Source: Candidatus Peribacteria bacterium
Lineage (GTDB): Bacteria > Patescibacteriota > Gracilibacteria > Peribacterales > Peribacteraceae
NCBI GenBank assembly: GCA_028286915.1
Contig: JAQBQQ010000040.1
Coordinates: 1-45,995, forward strand
Direction: 5' to 3'
Length of the DNA stretch: 45,995 nt
Shown here: positions 1 to 8,353 of the stretch, piece after piece
How the letters are laid out: each line of letters opens with the position of its first letter
How positions within the stretch are numbered: position 1 is the first letter of the stretch
Notes under the pieces: generated by a model
The model's database searches: none
Told to the model about the DNA's origin: nothing
What the model saw: the letters and a program-made list of their open reading frames with translations, nothing else
Made by a program: the position numbers and the translations under genes

Positions 1-1
1 T

Positions 2-511
2 CTGCAAATGGTATTGCAGCGGCTTCACCAGAGCGTTCGCCTGTCCGCCGGAAACATAACCATGCTGGAACAGAATTTTGACAGCAAGCCGCCGTTTTCC
101 ATACGGGCCGTAGCAGAAGGACAGCAAAAACAGACTGTCACACGCACTGCAGCCGGCTGGAATATTCTGGAAACAGGCGGTAACGGCAGTCCCTCCTTAT
201 TCACCGCCACACAAGGCCGGCGCTTTATTATCAGCAATGACTCCGGGGCACTGAACCAATTGATACAAAACCAAAAAAACAGCCTGGAACTGCCGTCGCC
301 AGTCACATTTCCACTGTCTTCTCTGCGCGCCGGCGGCATGATCAGCCCACGTATGCGCAAGCGATTACTCGCAGACGAGCCATCTATACTGCTCTCTCTG
401 TTACTTCCGTCATGGACATCCAATTCCCCGCTTCTCTGGGCACGCCGGCAGGTGGGACTTGTAGGGACCATATCACTGGAGGCAATTTCTTCAGCTGCCG
501 GTAGCCAATAA
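2..511 (+). CDS. 3' end of a protein of unknown function (partial at window edge)
   Basis: The frame is open from the first base of the window to a TAA stop at 509-511, so this is the C-terminal part of a longer protein; the first visible ATG is at position 8 but need not be the start. I do not recognise a family with confidence. The visible part has a soluble, mixed alpha/beta look with no clear membrane segment. It includes a stretch reading FIISNDSGALNQL that is faintly like the DUF3352 type of proteins in other bacteria; this is only a weak resemblance. It lies 71 bases upstream of secF on the same strand and could be cotranscribed with it. An antisense frame of nearly the same length exists, but the position before secF and the open 5' edge favour this strand. 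Confidence 0.5.
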   Translation: MQMVLQRLHQSVRLSAGNITMLEQNFDSKPPFSIRAVAEGQQKQTVTRTAAGWNILETGGNGSPSLFTATQGRRFIISNDSGALNQLIQNQKNSLELPSPVTFPLSSLRAGGMISPRMRKRLLADEPSILLSLLLPSWTSNSPLLWARRQVGLVGTISLEAISSAAGSQ

Positions 512-582
512 TCCGGCGACAAACGCTTCTTCTGCAATCATGAGTTGTCCTGACGCAGAAAACAGGCTACGCTCTCGTCCCG

Positions 583-1488
583 ATGACATTCTCTTTCATC
601 CGCACGGCCCGATATTTACTTGTCTTGTCCATTATTCTTACTGCGGCCAGTTTTATTGTATTTTTTAAGCCGGGACCTGTTTTATCCATTGATTTCACTG
701 GAGGAACTCTGCAGGAATTGCAAATCCCAGCCACCAAAACCAAAGCTGATCTGGAGAAGGCCATTAAGTCCTTCCCGCACCAGCCACCATTGGAGCAGGG
801 CCTGTCCATTGCCGAAACCAAGGAGCACACCTTTATCGTCCGCAGCCGAACTCTTACGAACGAAGAACATACGAGCCTCCTGGCTCACCTGAATAAAGAA
901 CTGGGAAAGACCACACAATTGCGATTCTCTACCATCGGACCGAGCGTGAGCGATAAATTAAAATCACATTCGCTGTTAGCTCTCCTTGCTGCCAGTATTT
1001 TTATCATTGTGTATCTCGCCCTCGCATTCCGCAAAGTGCCGAATAAAATGAGTCCATGGAAGTTCGGCGTCTCTGCCGTGGCTGCCTTGCTGCATGACCT
1101 TATTATCACCACAGGTATTTTCACCATCCTGTCACACACTACCAGTTTCCAGATGGATACACTGTTTGTTACGGCACTGCTGTCGGTCATGGGTTACTCG
1201 GTCATGGATACCATCGTCATTTTCGACCGTATCCGCGATAACCTCGCAGATCGCCAGAAAGGCAAAGACCTGGCCACTTTGGCTGATGACAGCTTAAAGC
1301 AGACACTCGGCCGCACCATTAATACGGTTATCTGCGCGCTCATCATGCTTTTCTCGCTGTTCTTCCTGGGCTCCGAAAGCATCCGCTGGTTCATTCTGGC
1401 ACTCATTACCGGAACAATAATCGGTACGTATTCATCCTTCTTCATTGCAACACCGCTGCTTGTGTACTGGAGCAAGAAAAAGACCTGA
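583..1488 (+). CDS. secF: Protein translocase subunit SecF
   Basis: SecF is the accessory membrane subunit that, with SecD, uses the proton gradient to pull proteins out of SecYEG. At 301 residues it has the usual SecF length. Six membrane segments are visible (about 11-29, 131-149, 161-183, 193-214, 246-263, 268-292), with the periplasmic domain between the first two. Signature stretches are SIDFTGGT at 35-42, TIGPSVS near 117-123 and MDTIVIFDRIRDN at 208-220, the last being the conserved membrane motif with its Asp and Arg. The ATG has no Shine-Dalgarno sequence; the bases before it are C/T-rich. Usually secD lies directly upstream, but the preceding reading frame does not look like SecD, so secD is either further upstream or elsewhere. 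A TGA stop closes the gene. Confidence 0.95.
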   Translation: MTFSFIRTARYLLVLSIILTAASFIVFFKPGPVLSIDFTGGTLQELQIPATKTKADLEKAIKSFPHQPPLEQGLSIAETKEHTFIVRSRTLTNEEHTSLLAHLNKELGKTTQLRFSTIGPSVSDKLKSHSLLALLAASIFIIVYLALAFRKVPNKMSPWKFGVSAVAALLHDLIITTGIFTILSHTTSFQMDTLFVTALLSVMGYSVMDTIVIFDRIRDNLADRQKGKDLATLADDSLKQTLGRTINTVICALIMLFSLFFLGSESIRWFILALITGTIIGTYSSFFIATPLLVYWSKKKT

Positions 1489-1547
1489 TCTCCAATCCCG
1501 CTCCCGTTGTTAACCGAGAGCGAGTACTACGTTTCTCCATTCCTATT

Positions 1548-2825
1548 ATGTCCACCATCTCGGAACCGACCAAACTGAAGCAATCAAAAGTACAATTTGT
1601 CATTGAATATACGCCGGAGGAAACACTGAAAGCTGAAGAAAAAGCCGTACAGCAAATGGGAGCCCAGGTGACGGTTCCCGGTTTCCGCCCGGGCAAGGCA
1701 CCGGCCGACAAGCTCCGCGAAAAGCTAAAGCCGGAAGCTATTTTAGAGGAAGTGGTTCGCATACTGGTTTCCGAAAGCCTCGGCACGATCAGCAGTACGC
1801 ATACACTCAGGCCCATCATTGCACCAAACGTAGAGATTGAATCCGCCAAGCCGCTCAAGGTAAAGGTAACGTTCATCGAAAAGCCGGAAGTGACCATAAA
1901 AGGCCTGGAGAAAATCAAGATTGAAAAAACAGAACCAAAAGTGGACGACAAAGATGTAAAACGCATGACGGATTACATTCTGGAACAACATAAAAAGATG
2001 GCAGAAGTAGACCGCCCGGCTGCCGAAGGCGACCAGGTGACAATGGATTTCTATGGTGTCGATGAGAATAAGAATGAAATCGAAGGCACGCGCAGCAGCG
2101 GTTACCAGGTTCGCATTGGCTCCAAAACGCTCATCCCGGGTTTTGAGGAAGAGCTGAAAGGACTCAAGAAAGGTGATGAGAAAAGCTTTCAGATAACGTT
2201 TCCGGAGAAATACCACGCAGAACACCTGCGCGGCAAGCCGGCCACCTTTACCGTGAATATGACCAAAGTGGAAAGTGTGGATTTACCGGAGCTCACCGAT
2301 GCATTTGCCAAGGAGCATTTGCACACAGAGAGCGCCGATGAATTTAAAAAGAGCATCGAGAAGTCCATGCGCGAACAGGAAGAAGGCCTGGACCGCCAGA
2401 AGCGCGAAGAAAAATTATTGGACGCACTCGTAGCGGCAACAGAAGTAGACCTGGCCGATGAACTGGTGGAACGCGAAGCCCAGTCCATTCTGGTGGATCT
2501 GGATGATCAACTGAAAAAACAGGGCCAGACTCTGGAGCAGTGGATGGAGCAGACCGAACGCAAGCCAGAGGAGATGCAGAAAGAATTACTGGAGCAGGGA
2601 ACGCGCCGCCTCAAGCTGCGCTTTGGCATGGAAAAAGCACTGGAAATGAAAAACATTGAAGTAACCGACGATGAAATGAAGACACTCATAGACAGTGTCC
2701 TCTCCTCCTCACCGGAGAATGAACGCGGCAAACTGGCTGCGCGTTACACGCCCGGCAACAATGAGTACGAGGAAGTAAAGTGGCGTCGCAAAGTGGAGAA
2801 GTTTATGGATGAGATGTTGAAGTAG
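1548..2825 (+). CDS. tig: Trigger factor (ribosome-bound chaperone and prolyl isomerase)
   Basis: Trigger factor binds the ribosome next to the exit tunnel and shields nascent chains. The 425-residue length and domain order are standard. The N-terminal ribosome-binding domain carries the signature GFRPGKAP at 45-52. An FKBP-type PPIase domain follows at about 150-245, with GDQVTMDFYG and LIPGFEEEL. A long, charged, helical C-terminal chaperone domain runs to the end. It follows secF after 59 bases on the same strand, so the two protein-export genes may share a transcript. The start ATG is preceded by a pyrimidine-rich stretch without a Shine-Dalgarno sequence. The stop is followed almost at once by the promoter of the next small gene. 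Confidence 0.95.
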   Translation: MSTISEPTKLKQSKVQFVIEYTPEETLKAEEKAVQQMGAQVTVPGFRPGKAPADKLREKLKPEAILEEVVRILVSESLGTISSTHTLRPIIAPNVEIESAKPLKVKVTFIEKPEVTIKGLEKIKIEKTEPKVDDKDVKRMTDYILEQHKKMAEVDRPAAEGDQVTMDFYGVDENKNEIEGTRSSGYQVRIGSKTLIPGFEEELKGLKKGDEKSFQITFPEKYHAEHLRGKPATFTVNMTKVESVDLPELTDAFAKEHLHTESADEFKKSIEKSMREQEEGLDRQKREEKLLDALVAATEVDLADELVEREAQSILVDLDDQLKKQGQTLEQWMEQTERKPEEMQKELLEQGTRRLKLRFGMEKALEMKNIEVTDDEMKTLIDSVLSSSPENERGKLAARYTPGNNEYEEVKWRRKVEKFMDEMLK

Positions 2826-2828
2826 GGA

Positions 2829-2856
2829 TTTGACTAAATTTGATATATTTTATTTA
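2829..2856 (+). promoter_or_regulatory. Candidate sigma-70-type promoter for the small gene at 2897
   Basis: TTGACT at 2829-2834 and TATTTA at 2851-2856 are separated by 16 bases, in an AT-rich gap directly after the tig stop. The predicted start lies near 2863, giving a leader of about 30 bases that contains the ribosome site GAGGAG. Confidence 0.45.
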
Positions 2857-2896
2857 ATATATTTGTTGTTCCTTGAACCCGTGAGGAGAAGCGCAA

Positions 2897-3208
2897 ATGG
2901 TTGATTCTGACGCACTGCCCGATGATGAAGTGACAGATCAGGAAGACGACGGTATTTTCTTCAGTCTCAAAGGAGGCATTGGCGAAGTTCACGATATCGG
3001 TCATGGCATTTTCCGCGCCATCCTGCAGGGTCTCAGTGGTGAAGATAGCCCAAGCGACACCTCCCTGCTTACCGAACTCCTCAGTAAGTGGCGGGGTTGG
3101 CACATCAAACGGCTCAGGATCGTTTCCATGGCCTTTTGTGCGCCACAGAACGATGGCGATGAACCGACACTAATCATCGTCACGGAAGAAAAGGTCGATC
3201 AGCAATAA
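2897..3208 (+). CDS. Small acidic orphan protein, 103 aa (cassette A)
   Basis: No family recognised. The protein has a very acidic N-terminus (about residues 3-19), a Gly-rich middle (about 24-50) and a more basic, hydrophobic C-terminal half ending in TEEKVDQQ; no signal peptide or membrane segment is visible. Three things support it as a real gene. A strong Shine-Dalgarno sequence (GAGGAG) lies about nine bases before the ATG. It has its own promoter-like hexamers just upstream. A textbook intrinsic terminator starts eight bases after the stop. This architecture, a solo gene with a strong ribosome site and private terminator, recurs for several unknown small genes here and contrasts with the SD-less housekeeping genes around it. 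Confidence 0.7.
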   Translation: MVDSDALPDDEVTDQEDDGIFFSLKGGIGEVHDIGHGIFRAILQGLSGEDSPSDTSLLTELLSKWRGWHIKRLRIVSMAFCAPQNDGDEPTLIIVTEEKVDQQ

Positions 3209-3215
3209 TCGGCCA

Positions 3216-3242
3216 GAGCCCTCAGGAGGAGGGCTCATTTTT
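3216..3242 (+). terminator. Intrinsic terminator of the small gene at 2897
   Basis: Perfect eight-pair stem GAGCCCTC / GAGGGCTC with a five-base loop, followed by a run of T. Confidence 0.85.
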
Positions 3243-3406
3243 AAACAACAGCTTCCGCCGGATAGGCAAAGTTCCACAATGCTTACAAGTGAGCCTGCGC
3301 CCATACAGATCCAAAACAGCCGCCAACATGACTACTGTTGGTTTGTCATAAAAATTTCTCCACCATTTACTAGCCACTTTTCTATAAAATCGTAGAATAA
3401 ATTTCT

Positions 3407-3919
3407 ATGAGGATACTGGTGTATGGGTTTGAGCCTTTTGGAGAGTATGAGAAGAATATCTCGCAAGACATTATCGGCAATCTACAGACGGAGACTGATA
3501 CGGAACAGATCATTTTTCCGGTTGCACTGGAACGGCAGCAGTTTTTGCGAGCCATGAGTGATGTGCAGCCGGATATTGTGTTGGGGCTGGGCCAGGTGGA
3601 CCGCGGCGATACCATTCGCGTAGAGCGCCGGGCAATCAACATGATGAAAAAGAACACGGCTATCCGGCCACAGAAAATTCTGCGCAGCGGGCCGGAGCAT
3701 TATCATGCCACATTGCCTATCGAGAAACGCAAAGGCCTGATTCAGTCGTATAATGCCGGGCTGTATGTGTGTAATTTCTCATTATATATCCTGCTCGATT
3801 TCTTCCGCGGCAGCAAAACACGCGTTGGCTTTTTGCATGTTCCCCGCGAAATAGAATTAGCGAAAGCCACGGCTGTCATTTCGGATATTCTGACAGAGAC
3901 AAGAAAAATCTGGGGCTGA
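3407..3919 (+). CDS. pcp: Pyroglutamyl-peptidase I-like cysteine peptidase
   Basis: Family C15 peptidases remove an N-terminal pyroglutamate. The frame starts with the typical RILVYGFEPFG and keeps the three catalytic positions in family context: Glu73 (RVERRAIN), Cys122 (AGLYVCNFSLY) and His144 (GFLHVPREIE). At 170 residues it is about 35-45 residues shorter than typical enzymes; the missing part seems to lie in the loops between the Glu and Cys motifs. The triad suggests an active enzyme, but substrate choice is not testable here. Its TATAAA-like box lies some 20 bases upstream of the ATG. It stands alone, convergent with rel. Confidence 0.8.
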   Translation: MRILVYGFEPFGEYEKNISQDIIGNLQTETDTEQIIFPVALERQQFLRAMSDVQPDIVLGLGQVDRGDTIRVERRAINMMKKNTAIRPQKILRSGPEHYHATLPIEKRKGLIQSYNAGLYVCNFSLYILLDFFRGSKTRVGFLHVPREIELAKATAVISDILTETRKIWG

Positions 3920-3984
3920 GATAGCTAATAGACATGAGCTATAGGCTTTGAGAAGCGTTCTGCTTATAGCTCAAAGCTCGCAGC
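3920..3984. repeat. Low-complexity AGCT word array between convergent genes
   Basis: Between the stops of pcp and rel the sequence repeats the word AGCT at least six times in changing contexts (tAGCTaa, gAGCTat, tAGCTca, aAGCTcg and so on). Longer words such as CTTATAGCTCAAAGC are nearly inverted copies of GAGCTATAGGCTTTGAG. No T-run terminator is seen. Confidence 0.5.
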
Positions 3985-5889
3985 TTACAGCTTCTTTATA
4001 GTCCATTTCACAGCCACCTTCTTCGCGCTATTGGACGCTTTCACCATGCGGCATTTCTGCCGGTGTATCATTAACGAACCGCGGCCGATGAAACCGATAA
4101 TCGTCTCACGTGTTCCTTCGTGAGGCTTACAACACTTGGCGTACCGAATGGGCATGGGCATACCACCTTCCACGCTAATGTCCGATGCATTACGTATGAC
4201 ACTTCCCTGCTTCCTTTTCTTCACACGTACAGGCGCATGAATTTTCCCCTCCAGCGCATCCACTCTGCCAAGCACTGCCAGAACGCGCTCCGACCCCTGG
4301 CCGATCTTCATGAGCAAATCTTCCCTGTCGGCAAACGTGAGCACTCTCCCCTCCCACGAACGTAAAATGGAATAGTCCGTATCCAATAATTCCAAGTGCA
4401 ATTTCTTTAATTCTTCGTTCACCATATCCCTGCCTCTGCCGACATATTCGTCACGATGCAGCGAAAACAAATAGCGCTTGAGCCGGGCGCGGGAGGACGC
4501 CATTTTTACGAGTGACAGCCACTCGCTGGATGGCTGCGGGTGTTTGTGGCGGACTACCTCCACCACATCGCCATTCTCCAGCTCATAATTGAGCGGCACA
4601 ATGCTGCCGTTTACGCGCGCGGCCTTAAACGAAAGACCCAATTGCGTATGAATCTGGAACGCAAAATCCAGCGGAGTGGCGCCCTCGGGCAGTTCCACAA
4701 TATCGCCGGCAGGTGACAGCACGAAAATATGATCCACCATGGCGCCGGACAATTCTGCATCCGGTTCCAATGCGTTCTGGCGGGTTAGGACTTCCTGTAG
4801 CTGGGTACGGTCCAGCACTTTCTGGCTGGACCCCTTCTCTTTATAGCTCCAGTGTGCGGCAATACCGTACTCCGCCTCGCGGTGCATGGCGTAGGTACGT
4901 ATCTGCACTTCCAAAAACGTTCCTTCGGGCACGGCGGGAAACCGTGCCAGCGTAGTATGCAGGCTCCGGTAACCGTTAGGCTTGGGAAACGCGATGTAGT
5001 CCTTAAAGCGGTTGGAAGCCGGCCGGCCAACGCGGTGCACTACGCCAAGCGCCCGGTAACAATCTTCTTCCGTTTCCACCAGAATGCGGAGGGCAAACAA
5101 ATCGTACAGATGATTAATATGCGAATACGTCTGGGCCTTCATTTTGCCAAAAATACTATAGAGTTGCTTCTCCCGGCCTTGCACTTTGGATGCAATCCCC
5201 TGCTCGGCAAGCGCCGATACCAATTCCTGTGATGCAACCGCAAGAAAATTCCCCACCTGACTGTGGAGCTGCTGTACCTGCTCGGCAATACGGGACGCAT
5301 CCACGGGGTAGAGCACCGGGAAAGCCGCATTTTCCATACGCTGCTTAAGGGCGTGAATACCCAGCCTGGACGCCACCGGCGCGAACAGATGCAGCATGTT
5401 CTGGCATATCCATTTGCGGTCTTCCGATTTCATATCCGCAAGGTATTCGAGCAACGATACCCGGTCGCACAGAATTATAAGAATCACACGCACATCATCT
5501 GACACGCTTAAAAGCATAAGCCGCAAATCATCAACCGAGTTTCTGCTTTTCTGCATCTGCACCTGTGACAGGAGGTGCACACCACTAATGAGATTGCGCA
5601 GGGTAAGACCGAATTCCTGCTCCAGTTCAACCAGCGTTGCCGTATGCATTTCCAGTGCGTGGTGCAAAAGACAGGCAATAACCGCATCTTCGTCGGGCTG
5701 GAAAGGTGTCAGAACACGTAGTACATCACGCACGTGATCCATGAGCGGTATGCCAACCCAGTGTGTTTTGCCGGCATAAAACGTTTCCGCCATCCGCAAT
5801 GCTTTCTGCATACGTACGGTTTGCGCCGGCAAGCCGGATAGCTCCAGTTCCTCGCGCAGCAGGACCGATGAGGACACAAGCACTGTCAT
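3985..5889 (-). CDS. rel: RelA/SpoT-family (p)ppGpp synthetase with degenerate hydrolase domain
   Basis: Rel proteins make, and often degrade, the alarmone (p)ppGpp. The 634-residue protein shows an N-terminal HD-type domain (about 25-180), a synthetase domain with intact motifs (YDLFALRILV, FKDYIAFPKPNGYRSLHT, EVQIRTYAMHREAEYGIAAHW), a TGS domain (DHIFVLSPAGDIVELPEGATP) and a short C-terminal zinc-finger-like end with YAKCCKP. The ACT domain of full-length enzymes is missing. In the HD domain the metal-binding His-Asp pair reads His76-His77 (LLHHALE), and the following EDT-like motif is altered. Hydrolysis is therefore probably weak or lost, while synthesis looks intact; this last step is inference. 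Its ATG overlaps the dtd stop (ATGA), so the two genes are translationally coupled. Confidence 0.9.
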   Translation of the reverse strand: MTVLVSSSVLLREELELSGLPAQTVRMQKALRMAETFYAGKTHWVGIPLMDHVRDVLRVLTPFQPDEDAVIACLLHHALEMHTATLVELEQEFGLTLRNLISGVHLLSQVQMQKSRNSVDDLRLMLLSVSDDVRVILIILCDRVSLLEYLADMKSEDRKWICQNMLHLFAPVASRLGIHALKQRMENAAFPVLYPVDASRIAEQVQQLHSQVGNFLAVASQELVSALAEQGIASKVQGREKQLYSIFGKMKAQTYSHINHLYDLFALRILVETEEDCYRALGVVHRVGRPASNRFKDYIAFPKPNGYRSLHTTLARFPAVPEGTFLEVQIRTYAMHREAEYGIAAHWSYKEKGSSQKVLDRTQLQEVLTRQNALEPDAELSGAMVDHIFVLSPAGDIVELPEGATPLDFAFQIHTQLGLSFKAARVNGSIVPLNYELENGDVVEVVRHKHPQPSSEWLSLVKMASSRARLKRYLFSLHRDEYVGRGRDMVNEELKKLHLELLDTDYSILRSWEGRVLTFADREDLLMKIGQGSERVLAVLGRVDALEGKIHAPVRVKKRKQGSVIRNASDISVEGGMPMPIRYAKCCKPHEGTRETIIGFIGRGSLMIHRQKCRMVKASNSAKKVAVKWTIKKL

Positions 5890-6353
5890 AAGACGGGGGA
5901 AGGCGACCGTTCCAACATTATTGTCACAGGTCCGTTATTGGTGAGTTCCACGAGCATATGTGCACCAAACCGGCCGGTACTTACCCGCATGCTATCGTAA
6001 GCACGTAATTTTTGTACCAGAAAGTCATACAATTTTTCAGCTTCCAGCGGGCTTGCGGCAGCCGTGTAGTCCGGCCTGTTCCCTTTCTGCACGCTTGCCG
6101 CGAGCGTGAACTGGGAAATAACCAGAATACCGCCACTAATATCCTGAATGGAGCGATCATTAATCTTGTCACCGTCAAATAAACGCAGTCCCAGTACCTT
6201 ATTCGCCAGCCATATCGCCTCCTCTTCCGTATCGCCTTGCATAATGCCTACAAAAAGCACGAATCCTTCATCGATCTGTCCTACAACCTCTCTCTCTATA
6301 GATACCGCCGCTCTGGAGACTTTCTGAAGAAGAATGCGCATGTGACGTATCAT
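5886..6353 (-). CDS. dtd: D-aminoacyl-tRNA deacylase
   Basis: DTD cleaves D-amino acids (and glycine) from mischarged tRNAs. Both active-site signatures are present: SQFTL at 80-84 and the cross-dimer NNGPVT motif at 139-144, in a protein of normal length. Family members usually begin MRxLLQRVxxA, so the true start is probably the second ATG (position 6341, MRILLQKVSRA) rather than the first at 6353; neither has a Shine-Dalgarno sequence. It is the first gene of a two-gene operon with rel, overlapping by four bases. The same dtd-rel pairing is common in bacteria. Confidence 0.93.
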   Translation of the reverse strand: MIRHMRILLQKVSRAAVSIEREVVGQIDEGFVLFVGIMQGDTEEEAIWLANKVLGLRLFDGDKINDRSIQDISGGILVISQFTLAASVQKGNRPDYTAAASPLEAEKLYDFLVQKLRAYDSMRVSTGRFGAHMLVELTNNGPVTIMLERSPSPVL

Positions 6354-6578
6354 AATCCAACACCTTTCATTCGAGTATCAGATTCTCGCGCCAACACAAT
6401 CAATCAGCATACGACTGCCCTGTTTTGATCCAAACACTCTGTAGTGTCTTTTTTCCCAACACATAGTACCGCACTACTGCATGATCAATTTTCATAGAAA
6501 CAAATCTGTCTTTCCAGGAATCTCATAAGATCTTTTGATGCTTTCAAATCGGCTCAATTCTTGGAATATAGCGCTGTC

Positions 6579-6606
6579 TTGACCTTGTCTAAAGAAATTT
6601 TTTAAC
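6579..6606 (+). promoter_or_regulatory. Candidate upstream promoter of the L10 region
   Basis: TTGACC at 6579-6584 and TTTAAC at 6601-6606, spacing 16. It precedes a short reading frame with a GAGGAG site. The 6354-6578 stretch upstream of it shows no gene; it holds only a weak five-pair hairpin with a T-run near 6434-6453. Confidence 0.35.
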
Positions 6607-6632
6607 CCCGTGAACGAGGAGTTACTACAAAC

Positions 6633-6683
6633 ATGACACAATTACTCTTGACTCAGAAACGAATATGGTTACACTACTCGTAA
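6633..6683 (+). CDS. Possible 16-residue leader peptide upstream of the L10 leader
   Basis: An ATG frame of 16 codons (MTQLLLTQKRIWLHYS) ends in TAA exactly where the structured leader begins. A GAGGAG sequence lies about 11 bases before the ATG, a long but workable spacing. The bases before it (CCCCGTGA, then GAGGAG) resemble the leader of the small gene at 2897. There is no recognisable run of regulatory codons apart from three Leu codons. It could equally be chance. Confidence 0.25.
   Translation: MTQLLLTQKRIWLHYS
6648..6675 (+). promoter_or_regulatory. Candidate rplJL promoter just before the L10 leader
   Basis: TTGACT at 6648-6653 and TACACT at 6670-6675 with 16 bases between. The predicted start near 6682 falls at the first base of the structured RNA element. 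Confidence 0.5.
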
Positions 6684-6816
6684 GTCCGAAGACCGAGGGC
6701 ATCAGGTCGCAGACCGAAGGTAAGCCCCTCCGAGGAATACAGCATCGGCCACTCGGCTCCGGCTTGGTGATTCGTGCCGTGTTCCTCGCTGGTCTCCCGG
6801 GCAAAGGGATCCAGCG
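6682..6816 (+). ncRNA. Probable ribosomal protein L10 leader RNA
   Basis: The element sits upstream of rplJ-rplL and follows the L10-leader plan. After an AGACC start there is a stem GAGGG (6695-6699) with CCCTC (6726-6730). This encloses a hairpin GGTC/GACC (6705-6715) and ends in CCGAGG, as in the conserved CCGAGGU of known leaders. CGAGGAATAC (6731-6740) can then pair with GTGTTCCTCG (6779-6788). This stem abuts a second hairpin, CGCTGG/CCAGCG (6787-6816), followed by a weak T-rich stretch. In the known family, L10 bound to L7/L12 blocks expression by this element. The mutually close stems suggest an attenuator version. A -10-like TATACT at 6828-6833 could give a second, leader-independent start. 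Confidence 0.68.
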
Positions 6817-6987
6817 ATTTGTGTGTATATACTAAATTCTATCGCCAGTGCTACTCCCTTGTAAAAATTGATTGATCATCCGGTTCAGTCGCTTGCCTGG
6901 AACGCCCAGCCTGCCAAGCCGCATATCAAACAATATACTACATTTACCATTCATCGATTCTCACCCTCACTTCTAACCTTTCGTACC

Positions 6988-7764
6988 ATGGCTCTCACCA
7001 AAGCACAAAAGACGGTTCAGCTCGAAGAATTGAAAGGCAGCCTTCAAAAAGCGCAATCTACGGTTTTTGTCCATTACATAGGCATGACAGTAACGGATGC
7101 CAGTGATTTCCGGAGACAGCTTCGCCAAAACGGCGCCGAAATGAAAGTAGCCAAAAAGACCCTTATGCGTCTGGCTGCCAAGGAAATGGATCTGCCGGAA
7201 TTACCGGAAGATCAGCTGAACGGCCCTGTTGCCTGTATTTTCAGCTACGATGATCCGCTTGTCGGTGCACAGGTAGCACTCAAGTTCAGCAAAGCGCATC
7301 CGCAGGTTGGCTTTCTGGGCGGATTTTTCGAAGGAAAATTGCTTTCAAAGGATGAGGCCAAGGGTCTGGCTACCATACCGACACGCCCGATATTGCTGGC
7401 AACATTTGCCATGATGATCCGCTCACCGCTTGTCAGTTTCGCCAGCATGGTCAACTCACCGCTTACCGGTTTCGCCCGCGCCCTCAGCGAGCTGGGCAAG
7501 AAAGGCGGAATGCCCGGCGCTCCTGCCGCCCCGGTAGCTGAAGCTCCTGCCGCAGAAACACCAGCCGCTCACGCAACTACTCCGGAGAAAGCTCCAACCG
7601 TAGATGCAACCGGCGACCCGATTGACCCGGATACCGGCGGCCGCACGGAAGTCGTGCTGGCGGAGGAACTGAATGAACCAAGTCACGCGGTGACTGAAAA
7701 CGACACTGAAGCAGCTCCCGAAGGTTCTTTCACGGAAGCACCGCCCGAAGCTGCTGCAGCGTAA
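6988..7764 (+). CDS. rplJ: Large ribosomal subunit protein L10 with long acidic Ala/Pro tail
   Basis: L10 anchors the L7/L12 stalk on the large subunit. The start chosen is the ATG at 6988 (MALTKAQKTVQLEELKG), where family similarity begins; an in-frame ATG at 6868 would add 40 unrelated residues that overlap the leader region. The core of about 170 residues is canonical (KVAKKTLMRLAAKE, and a Phe/Met-rich helix that receives L7/L12). It is followed by some 85 extra residues rich in Ala, Pro, Glu and Thr, giving 258 residues against about 165-175 usually. Such tails are seen in several Patescibacteria. There is no Shine-Dalgarno sequence. rplL follows after 44 bases; the operon is probably autoregulated by the upstream leader. 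Confidence 0.93.
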   Translation: MALTKAQKTVQLEELKGSLQKAQSTVFVHYIGMTVTDASDFRRQLRQNGAEMKVAKKTLMRLAAKEMDLPELPEDQLNGPVACIFSYDDPLVGAQVALKFSKAHPQVGFLGGFFEGKLLSKDEAKGLATIPTRPILLATFAMMIRSPLVSFASMVNSPLTGFARALSELGKKGGMPGAPAAPVAEAPAAETPAAHATTPEKAPTVDATGDPIDPDTGGRTEVVLAEELNEPSHAVTENDTEAAPEGSFTEAPPEAAAA

Positions 7765-7808
7765 TACCTCGTTTCATATCTTTATTTTCATTTTTCTCCC
7801 TACTTATC

Positions 7809-8213
7809 ATGGCTGACGAAGCAACCATCGAGCTCTCCTCAGAGGAGAAGGCAGTGATCACGGCTCTCGAAAAGCTGAATGTTATTCAGCTCAACAATGT
7901 GGTCAAATTCATGGAACAGGAATACGGCATTTCCGCCGCTGCTCCTATGGCCATGGCCGCTGCTCCAGCCGCCGGTGGCGGTGAGGCTGCAGAAGAAAAG
8001 CGCAACCAGTACAACGTGGAACTTACAGATTCCGGCGCCCAGAAGATTGCCGTTATCAAGGTAGTCCGCGAAATTACCGGCCTTGCCCTCGGTGACGCCA
8101 AGGCTCTGGTAGACGGCGCTCCAAAGATCATCAAGGAAGCTGTCCCAACAGCCGATGCCGAAGCCATGAAGAAGAAAATTGAAGAGGCAGGCGGAAAAGT
8201 AACCCTTAAGTAA
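7809..8213 (+). CDS. rplL: Large ribosomal subunit protein L7/L12
   Basis: L7/L12 dimers form the flexible stalk that recruits translation GTPases. The 134-residue protein has the N-terminal dimerisation helices, an Ala/Gly-rich hinge (about 50-62) and the conserved C-terminal domain with KIAVIKVVREITGLALGDAK and EEAGGKVTLK. It is slightly longer than the usual 120-125 residues, mostly in the hinge. It is second in the rplJ-rplL operon, which ends at the terminator just downstream. The start has a pyrimidine-rich upstream stretch without a Shine-Dalgarno sequence. Confidence 0.97.
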   Translation: MADEATIELSSEEKAVITALEKLNVIQLNNVVKFMEQEYGISAAAPMAMAAAPAAGGGEAAEEKRNQYNVELTDSGAQKIAVIKVVREITGLALGDAKALVDGAPKIIKEAVPTADAEAMKKKIEEAGGKVTLK

Positions 8214-8234
8214 ATCCCCTCCTAGCTTACTAAT

Positions 8235-8262
8235 AAAAATCCTCCGCAAGGGGGATTTTTTT
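8235..8262 (+). terminator. Intrinsic terminator of rplJ-rplL
   Basis: AAAAATCCTCC, loop, GGGGGATTTTTTT: an A-run/T-run flanked GC stem 22 bases after the rplL stop. Confidence 0.85.
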
Positions 8263-8353
8263 GTATATGAATAATTGATACGGGGATGAAATCGAAATCT
8301 TCGAGATCCCTGATGCCTAAGAAATCACCACCGGCCGCGCCAAGTGGAACTGC

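Noticed and set aside
6868-6987. Longer start for rplJ
   Set aside because: The 40 extra residues have no L10 counterpart and begin close to a -10-like TATACT; family similarity starts at 6988.
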